From Symbiodinium natans (taxonomy: Eukaryota > Sar > Dinophyceae > Suessiales > Symbiodiniaceae): 62,132 bases of DNA. A program made the translations under genes and the position numbers. The notes beneath the pieces were generated by a model that was given only the letters and a program-made list of their open reading frames with translations, was not told the origin of the DNA and did not search any database. The stretch spans positions 65,001-127,132 of the forward strand of contig CAJNDS010000494.1 in the NCBI GenBank assembly GCA_905221605.1. The letters are read 5' to 3'. Shown in pieces: positions 1-12,225 of this stretch (positions are counted from its first letter, which is position 1; each line of letters opens with the position of its first letter).

Positions 1-1246
1 AGAGCGCACAGGAGGCGACGGTTCTGCAGATGTCTGCAGGCTGCAGCTGAGCAGGAAGAGAGCAAACAGTGGAAACCACTTGGAAACCACTAACAGCAAC
101 TCTACCAGGGCGGCAAGTTGCCTTGTCCAGTGACACCTCGTCAGGCGCGAGGGATGGCTGTTTCTCTTTCCCTTAAGTTTAACGTGTTAAGATGTTTAAG
201 ATGAGGTGCGGATTCAGACAGACGCTCACCAGTCGCACTCGCCAGAGGCAATGTGTTCTGCCTTTTTCCAGCCTGGATGCTAAAAATAGATGCCTCAAAG
301 ACCCTCAGCCGCCTCAGCCGCCTGAAAATTCTGCGTCAGGTGACCGAGGCTCTGCGGGAGCGCGTGGCCGGGAACTTTGACCTGTGCATAGGACCTGGCT
401 TGAAGGCTTGGGCAGAACAGCAAACATGTGTGACAACCTGCGTGTGCAGAGCATTGCAGAGCCAGTTCCGTCATTGTGGTTCAGAGCTCAGGCAATGCTG
501 GAGACTCTATTGGCAAAGGGGTCGCCGTTGAAGGCCAAGAGATGCCAAGAGGTTGTCGAAAGCATTCAGATGCCATCAGTGCTTTGCGCAGGTTGCGCAG
601 GGTCCGCCGCATGCAGCTGCTGCAAGACATGACGAGGACGTGCTGAACGGCGTCAGTACACCAAGATAATGAAGTCAATCTCTATGAAGTGCATGAAATG
701 GCATCGTTCTGGCTGGGAAGAGCGCACCGGTGCAATACAATGGAGGGCTGTTTTGTTGTTGCCGCCTCGGCAGCCGGGCCGGCCCAACACAGGGTGTAGC
801 GTGCTCATCGCAGATGAAGGAAAGCCAAAGTCATATGTCGCTTGGTGCAGCGCCACACGCGTCATGAGGTCAGGTTCAGGAGGTTTATGGTGGTCCCAGA
901 AGAGTCCCAGGCAGTGTTCCAGGCATGCGGCTACTGCAAGTGGTTCGGTGGGCCAGCCGGGAGTTATTGCACTTTGTTCGCTGATCTGGTCCCCTGGTCT
1001 GTCCCGACAGCCCGCACTGCAGATCCGGACAGGGCAGGTGGCAACCGATGGCACCAGCTTGTCGACGAGACGAGAGTGCACCGATGGGTGGATGAAAGCG
1101 ATCAAGAGAGAGAGCCTCGAAAGCAGCGGAACCAGCGAAGCCAATGATAGCTGTTAGCGGTTCGAGTCCCTAGCCGCCTTGGGGTGGTGCGAGCCCACGT
1201 CGAAGGCACTAGGAACACTGGATGACCGCGTGACATTGCCCCGCAG
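1..1246. other. unresolved region with exon-like stretches
   Basis: No gene can be assigned here. One + strand frame (about 277-400) reads as a basic amphipathic stretch containing LKILRQVTEALRERVAGNF, which could be an internal exon. A second open stretch (about 870-1147) has no recognisable motif. The segment may belong to the gene that ends at 1339. Confidence 0.3.
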
Positions 1247-1339
1247 GTCAGCCTCGAGGAGTTTGCAGTTCGTGGACTGGACGCAGAAGGTTGCTTCTGT
1301 AACCTATTCCTCGAACTAGACGATCTTGCCAAGTCTTGA
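1247..1339 (+). CDS. possible terminal exon, EF-hand-like, of an unidentified protein
   Basis: After an AG acceptor at 1245-1246 the frame reads VSLEEFAVRGLDAEG, then an acidic tail LELDDLAKS, and stops with TGA at 1337-1339. The VSLEEF start resembles the second half of an EF-hand loop and its exit helix, as found at the C-terminus of dinoflagellate ion-channel proteins. This is family-level inference from a short peptide. Upstream exons that would prove it were not identified. It could also be a chance open frame. Confidence 0.35.
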   Translation, partial: VSLEEFAVRGLDAEGCFCNLFLELDDLAKS

Positions 1340-3085
1340 GCATCATAATTAATCCTTTCTCGTCCTTTTAAACTATTTCTTGCGACAAGACCCGCAATCG
1401 ACTCCCGGTGCTAGCTCAACAATGAGCTGCCAGATGTATGGATCATCCACAACCCATCGCTTACACCGGCGTGCATAATTCCAAGCGCTCGGCCCGGATG
1501 GTCGTAGCTTTCCTAGTACTTGTCGTGCTTTTGTCCACCCAACATGTGTCGGAAAACATGTCCGTGCCAAGTCCCAAGCAATGTCCGTCGCAATGCAGTG
1601 GCCGTGAAAGCCGCAGCCGTTGCCAAGACAGCCGCGAGGTCTCGAAGCGGGCACCCAGAGCGGGGAAGTGACTTGGTTTCTCCGATTGTCTCCGCCATGG
1701 ACTTTTAGCAGGAATTTCGGTTTTGACCCTTTTCCATTGACCGCACACGGCAGCTTAAGTTATCAGCATTTGCCAAAAGCGATCATCTGCCTCGGGCGGC
1801 GTGGGTGGCGTGGGCGGCGCAGAATTGGTTCTTGACGCTGACAGCGATGCGCTAGACAGGGATGACAAGGCAAGTTCTCCATGGCACATCATGGCACCAA
1901 GCCTTGTATGACACGAGACTGAGAAACGCCTGCACAGCTGAGACGCAGTGCGGTGCGCCATGACCAGACTTTGTAAACATATCGATGCCCCAGGAATCAT
2001 CATCACGCACGCTGAGTGAGGACATCAGCTCAGCCTGTTTGCAAGCCAGTTATCTAAAAGATTATGGAAGTGATCTCTTTGACCGTTGCTCCGTGACCTG
2101 CAGGACTCAGTAGCGGCACGCACTGCTCCAGTGGGAAGGCAGCGCAGCCGAAGCGTCCGCATCTCCAAGCAGACTTCTTTCGACTCTGGAAAAAGCGGTT
2201 TTCTGAGCCCACGAAGCTCGCACCACCAAGCCTTGGCCTCTGTGCTTTTTTGCAACGTGCATGGCAACGTGTGCATGGCAACGTGTGCTAGCGCATTGCA
2301 ACTGAAGGAATCAGCCTCGTTCAGAGTCAGCTCGGAGCCGTCCGGAAAGGCAGGTTCTCAAGCTTATGCATGTTCCTACAGTACACATCCATATGATACA
2401 CATCCACGCAAGTCTAAGAGCATGAACGTCCCAGAAGACCGCTCGTGCGGGCATGGGTGCTTAGCACAACCTACCTCGAGTTACCGACGCAGTGTTGCAC
2501 GTCTTTCGTCCGAAGCTTTTTCAAGCTGTTTGGTGGCGCATCGGCCACAAGTTTTGCATGATCATCATGGCGACCACGCCGAAGCACTGCATGTATGCCA
2601 TGTTGGTAACTTGGGTGGAACTCTGCATGGTTTTCAGATGCTTTTAGCCTCCACAGCTGGTCGAATTTGCGACTCCTGAGCATTGCTGAGCGCTGCCGCA
2701 GGCAGAATCGGAAGGGACGTCAGACAATGCTGAAGGCCAAGCAAATCAGACAGTAGACATCTGTGCGTCTTGTTTGTTCTCGTCCTTGATCATTGTGTCT
2801 TGTGAGGCACGTCTCCCACATCTCGCACATCAGGCACTGTCTTCGAAACAGTTGCCGGTATGGATTTGCGTCTGGTCTTCCCAGTGTAAGTTCTGAGAGC
2901 ATAATACGATATGTATCTTTCATAGTACATGTCGGAGGCGAGACGGCTCTGAAGTCGGAAGCGGCACCAGGCACATGGTGCCGTTGAAGCAATGCTCCCG
3001 GCATGGAAATCTCCTTCCTTTGCGTTGGCTTGTTGGCTGAATGTGCTCGGGGGATCTCTCGAGGGCTGAGTCGGTCTGTTTTGGT
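1340..3085. other. no confident gene; one serine/arginine-rich exon-like stretch
   Basis: Nothing recognisable. After a TGCAG acceptor near 2103, a + strand frame to about 2240 contains RSRSVRISKQTSFDSGKSG, a low-complexity phosphosite-like sequence. It could be an N-terminal exon of the formin downstream, but this is not demonstrated. Confidence 0.25.
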
Positions 3086-3087
3086 GC

Positions 3088-3318
3088 GGAGGAGCCAGTC
3101 CAAAGGCTGCGCAGAAAGGCAAAGGCAGCAAAGGGCCACCACCTCCAAAAGGAGGCCAAATAGGCCAAGAAACCTGTGGCACTGTGGAAACCTGCGGCAC
3201 ATGCACCCACTTGCGAAAGGAGAGCTCTTGAGAGGTGCAAAAGGTTCCTGTCCAGAGGCAGCTCCTGGTAAAGGTAAGGGAAAGAGTAAGTCCACCCCTC
3301 CAAAGGCGGGGGGCGGGG
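3088..3318 (+). CDS. FH1-like exons of the formin gene
   Basis: Two open stretches read GSKGPPPPKGG (about 3130-3162) and GKGKGKSKSTPPKAGGG (about 3273-3320). They are short poly-proline segments in a Lys/Gly-rich context, compatible with profilin-binding FH1 sequence just before an FH2 domain. They are in different frames, as expected for separate exons. The assignment rests on composition and position only. Confidence 0.45.
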
Positions 3319-6300
3319 AGGGGGAGAATCTGTCACATTTTACAAAAGCGAACAAGCAGATATACACTTCCGAGGGCATCATATGTGGCATATCATGGCC
3401 GTTTTACATTCAAAGGCTCCACCCCGAGGAGCTGCAAAGGTGGGCCAATGCACGTTTGCACGTGTTGCGCTGCACGCTCAGGGGGGATGCTCAAGCTGCT
3501 TCGATGTTTTTTGAGGCGTGATGCAATGATATGCACCTTGTCGCAACGACTTGTGCAGGCTGGATTCGCCAAAGACAGTCACCATCCTAGGAAGGTGCGA
3601 GAGAGTTCGCCAAACTCACATCACGGCGCCTGGCAGACTTTTCTCTTTCCCTCTCCGATTTCTTTAGGCAGAAATTCAGCCCAAATTGCCGATGAAGAAG
3701 CTCTTCTGGAATTCCTTCGTGTGGGTCTTCCCAGAGTACAGCCTGTGAAGCTGCAAAAGCATTCTCGCAAATCTTGGAAAACCCTCATCGCAATGCGTTG
3801 CAAGTTGCAAAGGCTGGACGATGAGCATCTTAAATCTGAAAATGCCAGGGGCCCAGCAAACGTGTCCAGCCTGCACCGAGCACAGATCCTTCAGCCTCGG
3901 CTATTGCAGAGCAAGTTGCAGGCCAGGCTTGGAAGAATGGTCACACGTGCAAGTTTCTTTCGTGTGCTCTCCACCGGAATTCAACAGGACGGCACCTTGT
4001 GTTGATTCTAGGTTTGGGCAGCAATAGAGAGCGAGAACTCTGATGCCTACAACTTTGACATGCAGGACGGCTCAGTGTATCGCGAAATTGTAAGCGCTTG
4101 CGTGCGCCGCCTCGGCAGCCAGGAAAGGGTTTTGTGGCGTTTTGAGGGGGGGTCCCAGCAGGGGTCCAGGGTTTTTCAGGGGCGGTCCCACAAAACTCAA
4201 ATGCCAAATTCAGTTCGCCGTCGACAGGCGGGACCCCCCACGGCATCGGTTTGCAGCTCCCCCAAGCGAGGGGCGTCCCACAGAGCGGGGGGGGGGGGGT
4301 GCGTCACAACATTTGGTGTGGGGGGAAAGGTTGGGTTAGGGGGAAGGAGACCGGATTCGTGTCTGCTTGTTCCAAACGCTTCTCGGCAGGAAGCCGAGGC
4401 GAATATTTTCCCCGTTGCCGCTTGAGTGCAGCACTGTGCCGCATGCTGATAGGAGCTGGAGCAACTCTTCTCGGAAACGCTCCCTGCTTATGGCTGTGCT
4501 TATGGGCACCTGCAAAAGCTCGCGACTGCTAAGAACATGGAAGTCATGAGCACTGCATGGCTCTCAGGTCGATCCGCTCTGGTGTGCAAAGTCCAGCATC
4601 GCATGGAGCGCATGCGGTAGTCTTGCTGAGATCTGAGAGAGTGTTGTGAGGTACATCATTCTGTGGGGTTCTTGTGTTCTTTGGCATCGACGGCCCGCCA
4701 ACCTGCGCCCGAAACCACATGCACCGCCACCCGACACACATGCACCGCCGCACGACACACATGCACCGCCGCACGACACTACACACATATGCACACGGCA
4801 GTAACACCCATGCAAAGCAAACGCACATGACACTAATGACACTAATGCTGACTTCGCTGTGCTCGGGGTTTGGGCTCTTTGGGGGCTGGCTGCTGCGCGT
4901 TTGGGGGTCAACGCCCCTGAAACCTCGCTGTGCTCAAAGTTTTGGTCTCTTAGGGGCTAGCTGTTCTTTTGCTCGTTTGGGTCAACGCCCCGGAAACCTC
5001 GCTGTGCTCGAGGTCTTGGGCTCTTAGCGGGCTGGCTGCCCTTCTGCGCGTTTAGCACATCGCTGTGCTCGAGAGTTTCGTCTCTTCGGGGGCTGGCTGC
5101 TCTCCGGCGTGTTTGGGGTCAACGCCCCTGAAACCTCGCTGTTCTCGAGGTTTTGGCCTCTTAGGGGGCTGGTATTCTTTTGAAACCTCTGAGGGGGATG
5201 TCTCCGTGCTCGAGGTTTTCGTCTCTTAGCTGGCTGGCTGCTCTTCTGCGCGTTTGGGGTCAACAATGCCGTGATTGCTCTTCTACGTTTGGATCATGTA
5301 CTTCTTTCTCGGCTCGAGTTAGCACAGGTGCAGGGTCGGGTACATGGTACACTGCAACACACGGACACACGAAGACACGAGCACATATGCGACATGTGAG
5401 ATATAGATATAATATTTGAGGAAACATCTATGACATCGCGGTTGGCCGACGACCTGTTACGGACAGTCGAGCTCCTTTCGCGGCCGTACCGCCGCCGCCC
5501 GTCACCACGCACCATGCACATCTATACTTCCCGCTCTCTTCCTTTCCCCCTCCATGGGTGCAGCCAAGAGAAGAAAAGAGTAGACATGTGGGGTTATCCG
5601 GCCCCTTAGTTTTCTATGGTTTGTGCTCGAGGAGGCAGCTCCGCCGTCCGACGGACCCGACTGAGAGCAAGGGTCTTCGAGGAGTCTCGCCGGAAGCAGG
5701 CGGTGGGGCAATTTTACACACAATTGTACGCTGTTTCTGTGTTGCATTCTATGCATCCGCGACACACGCACCCACACGGCTGACATCCGCTGACTCTAGT
5801 TTGAGAAGGTTTGCATAATGCTTGCTCGGCTGCCGCCAGTGGAGACAACTGCAGGCCACTCAGACTACTCCAGGCTATCCGAACAAGTGGAGCTGGTTAA
5901 TGCAAGCGCAGGCATGCTGAGTTGAACAACTTGTTTTGGGACTAGGTTAAAGCCATCCATGACATGGATGATGATTGCTTGGACAAAGACCAGGCTGGCA
6001 TCTTGAAGTTTCACGCTTCAAGTTGACAGGCCTTCTTCGATCCAGTCCTTAGGTGGAGCTTCTCTTGGCGACGGCACCGACTTCAGACGTTCGGAGCTTG
6101 GCAAAATGTGTAGGTTGGATGGTGTGCCGCCGTGCGTCACAGTGCCGATGCCAGGAACTTGCCATGCTTCATGCAGCCGCGAAAGAGATGCCTGAGAAGG
6201 AGGGTTGTCAAGAAGTTTGAGCGGCTGGCGCTGACAGTCGCTGGTGCCAGGCTTCTCTCCCATGGGATGATGCCGAGGATTTTGTGTGGAAGCTTTCTGA

Positions 6301-9300
6301 GGCCACGTTCGTACCGCTATCAAATGTTATCAACTTGTCAAAGTTATCCACTATCGCTCTGGTTGTTGTGACTGTTGCCGTGTGTTGTGTTGCCTGCGAG
6401 CAGCGAGAGGTCGGGCATTTCCTGGTGAGGCTGCAGACTTGGTCCTTCGAGCACTGGCCTAAGAAATGCTTTCTCTCAAAACCTCGGATTCCTTTACGGT
6501 CAATGGCGTGGCAGTGCTATGGCAGGAATGCCTTCGAAGAGCGATTCCACATATTCCACTCCGCTGTCACGGAAGTCAAGGATGCACCTTGAAGATCCTT
6601 GAAGTGATCCCTGGAGTGTGAACTTGCTGTGAGAGAGCAGTGAGAGCGTGGATTTGGAGGTATTTGGAGTGTTGAAAAGGTGTGTGCCGTTTTCTGGTCT
6701 CGGCACCTTGTGTGGTCTTCTCATGCTACTGCTCTGGCATTCCCTGCGATTTCTTTGACTACCGTATCGTGAGCAGCATCAATTCCCAAGGGCTGTTAGG
6801 CTATCACGATCCGAGTATCGGTCCAAGACAGTGAGTCTGGCCTCAGGCATGTCACGCGTTGCGGGATTCCTTGAGAATTCCAAGGCCACGGCTGTTGAAA
6901 CGTCAGATCATGGCATTGCTGAGTGCAAGGCTTGCGGATGTTTGAGCAGGTTGTTGGGCATCACGCTGCATGTGGGCAATTACTTGAACGCCAAGTGCCT
7001 GGAAGTTCAGCAGGCTGATTCTTTGTTGCACAACTCGGGCTGAGGCTGGAACTTCCCGAGGTAGAGCGGATGGATTCTCTGTTGAGGCACATCTTCAGTA
7101 GCGTGAAGTTCATGAGGGTTCTTCTCTGTGGCATCTGCATACTAGCCGCCATCGACAGCCATCGCAGCTCAACAAAGAACTTGTCTGGACAAAAATGGCC
7201 ACAGGTTCTTTCTCAGATGCGAGCTCTGAAGGGACAGGCCTGGTTTCGGGGCGACCACACGCTGGCACTGAGTCATAGAGGCTTTTTCATTGTTCCAATG
7301 ACTCAACATGGGTTGACACAACCCCGCATTGGCATGCTTTAAACGGGGTATTGGCATCCATACGTCTGCCATACGTGGCTCGTCAGGCCACGTCGTCCAC
7401 CTCTTCGGGCACGCTTCTGGATTTTGTGGTGCCCACTACTCGGGTCTAGGAATGGCAACGAGTGTTCAGAGTATTCAGATTTAGGCTGGCGAAGGTCTTC
7501 AATTGCCGATGTCTTGTGACCTGCTCATAGGAGGTAGCACCGCAGTTTTGGTACCATCTTGGCTGACCGTCGACGATGTACTGTTCTTCAGAATGCCTTG
7601 CTTTCTCGGCCACCAAGATGAATCAAGAATTCGGGTCGACTTCCAAATGCTGTTGTCACAGAGGAAATTCGTTGTGTGGGCTACGCTAGATTTGCTTATG
7701 CTAAAAGTGCCAATCTGGTTACATGACATTCGAGATTTCAACATGCCCAGCACAAACCTGTTGGGAGGAACCTTTCAGCGAACACCGATGGAACACAATG
7801 GAAAACAGGTACGCCAAGCGGAGCGAAGCAAACCGGGAGAGCTCCTGCAGCTCTTTGGTGACGTTGGTGAGGCTGGTGAGACTCAAATAAGATTGATCAG
7901 GGCAGTTTCATGCCTGTCAGGCAACTTTGGTGCAGAGAGCGTTCCGTCACAACCTCAAGGAGCTGTCCTTGGAGTTAACAGCCTACTGCGTTCAGGCCGG
8001 TCGGGCACTGCGAAGCTTGAGTCTTTGTCTTCTCACACACTGTCAGAAAAGTGTGCTGTCAGGCACGAGGCCTGGCAAGGCGCAGCTTGGGCTGGGTATT
8101 CTGCAGGGTCATTTATGAATATTTATGCACGGGCCAGCTAGCGGAGTACCTCCCGAGCCGCCTTCTCCAACCCCGCGTGCCCCACCCGGTGTGCCTCACT
8201 GCCTCCCGCCGTGCTCGCCCTGTGCGCCCGTCAGCGGAAAGCGGAATTTCGAGCCCTGTCAGTGTTTTGGATACTGCCGCGTTGGCTGGTGAACCTCTGC
8301 AGGGCACATGCGAAATCAATTCCTTGGCCCAATGAAATGGATGTGAACTGTGCATCTGACCAGCCTGGACCAGACTGCATGTGCGGCGGCATGCCTAATG
8401 TAAGTGCCCTGCCGAGCCATGGCAGCTGCACGGAACAATGTCCAAACATGTCTGAACTAGTAGCCCACTGCGAAAGGCATAAGCCTCGTCCGCAGAATTG
8501 CCAGAGCAGATCATTTAAGTGGCCGAGATAGACCTCAGCTTGTTTCATCGTCCAGAAACAGGCCGGCTTCTTGGGTATGACATGGTATGACACACCGAAG
8601 TGCATGGTGGAATCGCGACTTGTGGGCCATGGCCTCAAGTACGCGGGCTCAGGAAATGAAGGAAAACTTGAGCGAATCTTGCATGGAGATGCACGGAGAG
8701 AATGAGTGAGAGACGTGAAGGATTGTAATTCAAACTTCAGGCTCTGCATGATCATCTAAAAGCTTGGCGCACACTATGTAAGAGTAAACCTGAAGATGTA
8801 ACCAAAAAATCTGACTCACGGATAAAGACACCTACACAATATAGTGCATTTGCAAGTTCACGCACGAAACTTGAAAAAAATCACGGTCCTTGTCTTTCGA
8901 TACGTTGAAGCAATCTGCAATGAATCCACGGGTATCCACGGTCCGCGAATCGCGAATTGCCGATGTGTCTGACGCTTTGTGCAGGCAATCTGCCAATGGA
9001 GACGATGTGCTCAAAGCTCGAGCAGGAAAGGTGGAGGCCAAAAGGTTTGGTGATGTTTGATTGGCATAAGGGAATGGTCGATGGAGTCGATGTGTGCTTG
9101 ATCTGACCGGTATTTTCCAGAAGCTTTGCCCCTTGCAGGCTCACTTGAAGGACTTGGCGGAAAGCTTGGCCAACAACACATCAGCCAACAAAAGCCCTAT
9201 TGCAGCTGTCCCGACCACTGTTTGAGGAAACGCTTCAGCGGTTGTTTGTAGAAGCAGAGGAAGACTTCAACAGCGTATGCGATTTGGCCTCAGTCATGAT

Positions 9301-10697
9301 GCAGGATATGCAGCATCGATGCAGATTCGTTCTTTTTGTGTTAGGCTTGGTTTCATGAAGGCTCCGGCAAGAAGCAGATGCCTGAGCTGCCGGTTGTGTA
9401 GATGAACGCGTGGTCGTCCTGCGTTGTCGAGGCCCAGACCTCCGGATGAGTTCTTCGGCTACTGGCACACTTTCTTCCAGGCCAAGTGCCATGCCACATT
9501 GTCAAACATTGTCACATCATACCCATTTGTGCACTCGTTTGCAGCAATTGCAGGGAATTCGCTCCACTCTGGAAGGGCCGAGAACTTGCACAATTGTCAG
9601 AGGTTAATTTTTTGGCAATGCAGAGCGAGTTTCCGAGGATGTATGCGGGTAAGAAGCGCCGAAAAGCTCCGCGATCAAGGGTCCTTCGTCCTTTGGATCA
9701 AATGGCAAAGCCTGAGCCTTGGGCAAATGTGGAAAAGAGGCTACCTTGTAGTAGAGAGGCAACGAAAAGCAGTTTCGGAGTTCTATACGCGACTTTTCTT
9801 CAGGTCCCTATCCTTGAGCGAAACAGTCAAGGCCCGGTGAGATTGTCTGAGGCTCCTTAAGAAAAAAAACCCCAAAGGTGCATTGAACATTCACGGCTGT
9901 TTGAAGAAGTGTTTGGAGATTTCTGGAACGCTCCGGCATTGAAAGGTGATGTGTGAATTCAGTGTGGTGGCTTCGCTTGTGTGGCAGGAGTTCAAAGGCT
10001 GAGCTGAAGCCGCCGTGCTCGGGGCGAAGCGAACGATCCAAAGCATTCCATTCCAACAGGGACGCATCACTCTCACAGTTGGCCTCTACTGTACAGAACA
10101 CTGTGCCTGTGATGAAGGGAAACTGGGATGTTGTCATTGCCTTTGACTTCTTGGACTTTAATTGTCCTTAATTAGGAGAGCGTTGCTTACTGACTGCGAG
10201 CTGTGTTGAGTGAGACCAGTCGAAGCATCTTGCTCAGCATGTTGACATGAGACCCGAATATTTCAAACATCCTGTAGCAGCATTTGCCCTGATTGGAACT
10301 GCCACGCAGAGTCTTGTCACTGATCTGGACGACCTTGAACCCTAACGCCAATCCTGGGCATGCTTCAACATCTTCAACGCCCTTCAGTTCTTTGACCGTT
10401 GACTTCTCCTGACTGAATGCGGTGGCCTCTGCTTGCGGCAGTTGCAGGCTTGCTGTTCCCGTGAATCTTTGCGGTGGCGAAAAAGCGTCAACCGAGGTCT
10501 GCCAATGCCAATCCGGCCCATCTCCTGTGGCCGCTTGATGTCTTCTGTCGCTTTGTTTAGTGATGCAGACGCCGCGCAGTGCAGTATGTGATGAGCATGC
10601 TGGTGCTCCAGGCAAGAGCGCGTGGACAAGGAGAGGAAACTGGCCAAGAGGCAGAGATTGAAAGTCACGAAAACCCCCGTGGAGCTAGCGGAGTTAC
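3088..10697 (+). CDS. formin (FH1-like and FH2 domains), multi-exon, ends not defined
   Basis: Formins nucleate and processively elongate unbranched actin filaments through the dimeric FH2 domain, with profilin-actin delivered by a proline-rich FH1 segment. Small + strand exons appear in FH2 order: an IMLARLPPVE block (5809), a HDMDDDCLDKDQ block (5946), PWDDAEDFVWKLSE (6251), FEERFHIFHSAV (6526), the hallmark GITLHVGNYLN (6950), LELPEVERMDSLLRHIF (about 7040), QMRALKGQ (7204), LKDLAESLAN (9139), FVEAEEDFNSVCDLASVMM (about 9240) and PDEFFGYWHTFF (about 9430). A basic tail with KERKLAKRQRLK follows (10612). Lysine/proline-rich stretches at 3088-3315 fit FH1. The start, the first FH2 helices and the stop were not found. 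The tally of family blocks in the correct order makes formin secure; the coordinates are an envelope. Confidence 0.85.
4214..4414. repeat. dispersed repeat, copy 1
   Basis: It shares segments with 51745-51880: a GACAGGCGGGACCC block, a long G run, then TTGGGTTAG...GGAAGGAGACCGGAT and GCTTCTCGGCAGGAAGCCGA. The order is conserved and spacing differs, so the two are diverged copies of one interspersed element lying 47 kb apart. Confidence 0.8.
4715..4790. repeat. 21-bp tandem repeat, about 3 copies
   Basis: The unit contains CATGCACCGCCGCACGACAC, repeated with small changes, just upstream of the longer tandem array. Confidence 0.8.
4852..5270. repeat. degenerate tandem array, about 75-bp unit, about 6 copies
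   Basis: Each unit starts CGCTGTGCTCGAGG, passes through TCTCTTAGGGGGCTGGCTGC, then GCGCGTTTGGGGTCAACGCC and CCTGAAACCT. Units vary in length through internal deletions. It lies in an intron of the formin gene. Confidence 0.85.
5809..6580 (+). CDS. formin FH2 exons, N-terminal half
   Basis: Four exon matches: from 5809 (VCIMLARLPPVE, the strand-order FH2 block that usually follows the lasso region), from 5946 (HDMDDDCLDKDQAGILKF), 6251-6301 (ASLPWDDAEDFVWKLSE, followed by GC) and 6526-6580 (NAFEERFHIFHSAVTEVK, followed by GA). Each begins directly after an AG. The intron ends GC and GA match the pattern seen in the ClpR and AP-4 genes of this window. Confidence 0.75.
6950..7236 (+). CDS. formin FH2 exons, core GNYLN motif
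   Basis: The exon at about 6950-6992 reads LLGITLHVGNYLNA, the most conserved FH2 motif (iL.vGNyLN). The next block at about 7040-7096 (LRLELPEVERMDSLLRHIF) matches the helix pair that follows it, and 7204-7236 (VLSQMRALKGQ) is a coiled-coil-like continuation. Confidence 0.8.
9139..9480 (+). CDS. formin FH2 C-terminal exons
   Basis: Three segments after AG acceptors: AHLKDLAESLANN (from 9139), RLFVEAEEDFNSVCDLASVM (about 9239-9300) and RPPDEFFGYWHTFFQ (about 9436-9480, followed by GC). The last corresponds to the FH2 C-terminal block in which an acidic residue precedes FF and an aromatic-rich helix. Confidence 0.75.
10612..10697 (+). CDS. basic coiled exon, probable post-FH2 tail of the formin
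   Basis: After AG at 10610-10611 the frame reads QERVDKERKLAKRQRLKVTK and continues to a TGA just past the likely donor. A highly basic helix directly after FH2 is typical of formin tails and DAD-adjacent regions. It could instead be a later gene. Confidence 0.5.
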
Positions 10698-11473
10698 CAA
10701 CCGCAGGTTGAACTACAGGGCTGTGTGGGGGGGGGGGGTGGGTGTCCATCCAGAGGTGGTCAAATTGGGGCCTAATCCTGACCTGGCTTGGGCGTCTCAC
10801 CGCATGGTTTTTGAGGTCCGAAACGGTACTCGTACCCAAGGCTTGCCTTTCACTTAAGGGGCGCTTAGCCTAAGCTCCCCTGACGATCTGCTCGGTCAAT
10901 GCTTGCTCCTCCAGCAACCGAACTAGCTTTCGTTCCCCAGAAGTTGGCGTCCTCTAAGCCTCTTGCAGCGGCCCAAGAGGCAGATCATGAAGCAGCTTGT
11001 CCTCGATGGCTGGAAGCTGATCGTGCGACATTGTGTGCTTCTAGTTGAAACTTGAAATAGTCCAGCTTCCGTCATGCAGGTGAGGAGAAGGACGCGGGGC
11101 CCGAAGCACCGTGCTGACCCTGAGCCCTCTTCCAGCAGCGTGGTGTGCTTTTTGACGTGGCCTCAACAAGTATGAGACTGGACTGAGACCTCTACACGAT
11201 TTGCACCAGTGCATGTCTGGGCCCCATTTCGCTGCTGGTCCATGAACGCTGTCGCACGCGCAGACACACAGACAGAGTACCGAGGAGTGAAAGCGTTGCC
11301 GGATCGCTCATACGTACACACACACACACACACACGCTACGCTTGCAGTCAGCATCAAAGGTCCGTTCCTGCTCTGGGACTAGGTGGATCTATCCGTATT
11401 CGAGGCTTTGGTGTCTGAGTGTGCCGCCAGTCTTTGCAGGCAGATCTGGCATCACGCCCATGCTTCCGAAGGC

Positions 11474-11515
11474 ACCAAGTTGCGGCACCAAGTTGCGGCA
11501 CCAAGTTGCGGCACT
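11474..11515. repeat. 13-bp tandem repeat, 3 copies
   Basis: GCACCAAGTTGCG is repeated three times head to tail, followed by a partial copy. Confidence 0.85.
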
Positions 11516-11994
11516 TGTCCTGGACAAAGCTGATAAAGCCAAAAATGCGAAATTGCATTGCTTTTGTCGCATGTTGGCAGATCGAGACTTCAGGGTGACA
11601 GCCTCAGCGGACAAGAAGGACATGCCTCTGCTGTTGTTCGGCTCTTCCCTTCTCCAGGATGACGAGAGGGCGAACTGGCAGCACAGCCTGCTACCAAGAC
11701 CTCCCTTTTTCGAAGAGCAACTGTGGATGGAGGACGTGTATTGAACCATTCATCGTATGGCCAATGGGCCAGCCTGTGTTAACGACCCTGCTCAAGCTTT
11801 TGTACCGTCCTGGGCAAGACAGCATCCGACCGTACCGTACCTCCATGATCCTCCATCAGGAGGCTGTGCCACGACGCAGCAAGTGGACAGTGGACCGAGC
11901 CGCCAGGTGTAAACCAGTTGTAACGTTTCAGATGACTCTGTGCAATAACCTCCTGCACTCCGATGTTACGAGAGAGACTCGCACTCTGCCTTTT

Positions 11995-12225
11995 TGGGGC
12001 GGAAACACTCTACCAAGCACTCGATGAGGGAGCCCTCCTCAAAAGCGACCTTGTCAGGAATATGTTCCCCAGAGAAGTTCTCAGCTTCTTGCCCTTCAAG
12101 AGTTCCTTTGCCGTGACGTAGCTGGTGAACGACTCGGACCGCCTCTCGCCCGAGGAGAAGAAGGCATCTATGGCTGCAGGGGCCGAGGGTTCAAGGAACG
12201 CGCGCGGTACTTCTCCATCACAGCA
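11995..12225 (+). CDS. exon-like frames of an unidentified gene
   Basis: One + strand frame reads GAETLYQALDEGALLKSDLV and then FPREVLSFLPFKS. It meets TAG at 12119-12121 and resumes in the same frame with LVNDSDRLSPEEKKASMAAG. The TAG may be the end of an intron (GTAG) between two exons rather than a true stop. The composition is protein-like and there is no recognised family. This could be a 3' neighbour of the formin gene or part of it. Confidence 0.4.

Noticed and set aside
1130-1185. Possible tRNA T-arm (GGTTCGAGTCC)
   Set aside because: The flanking bases do not form a five-pair stem, and no matching acceptor, D-arm or anticodon arm lies upstream.
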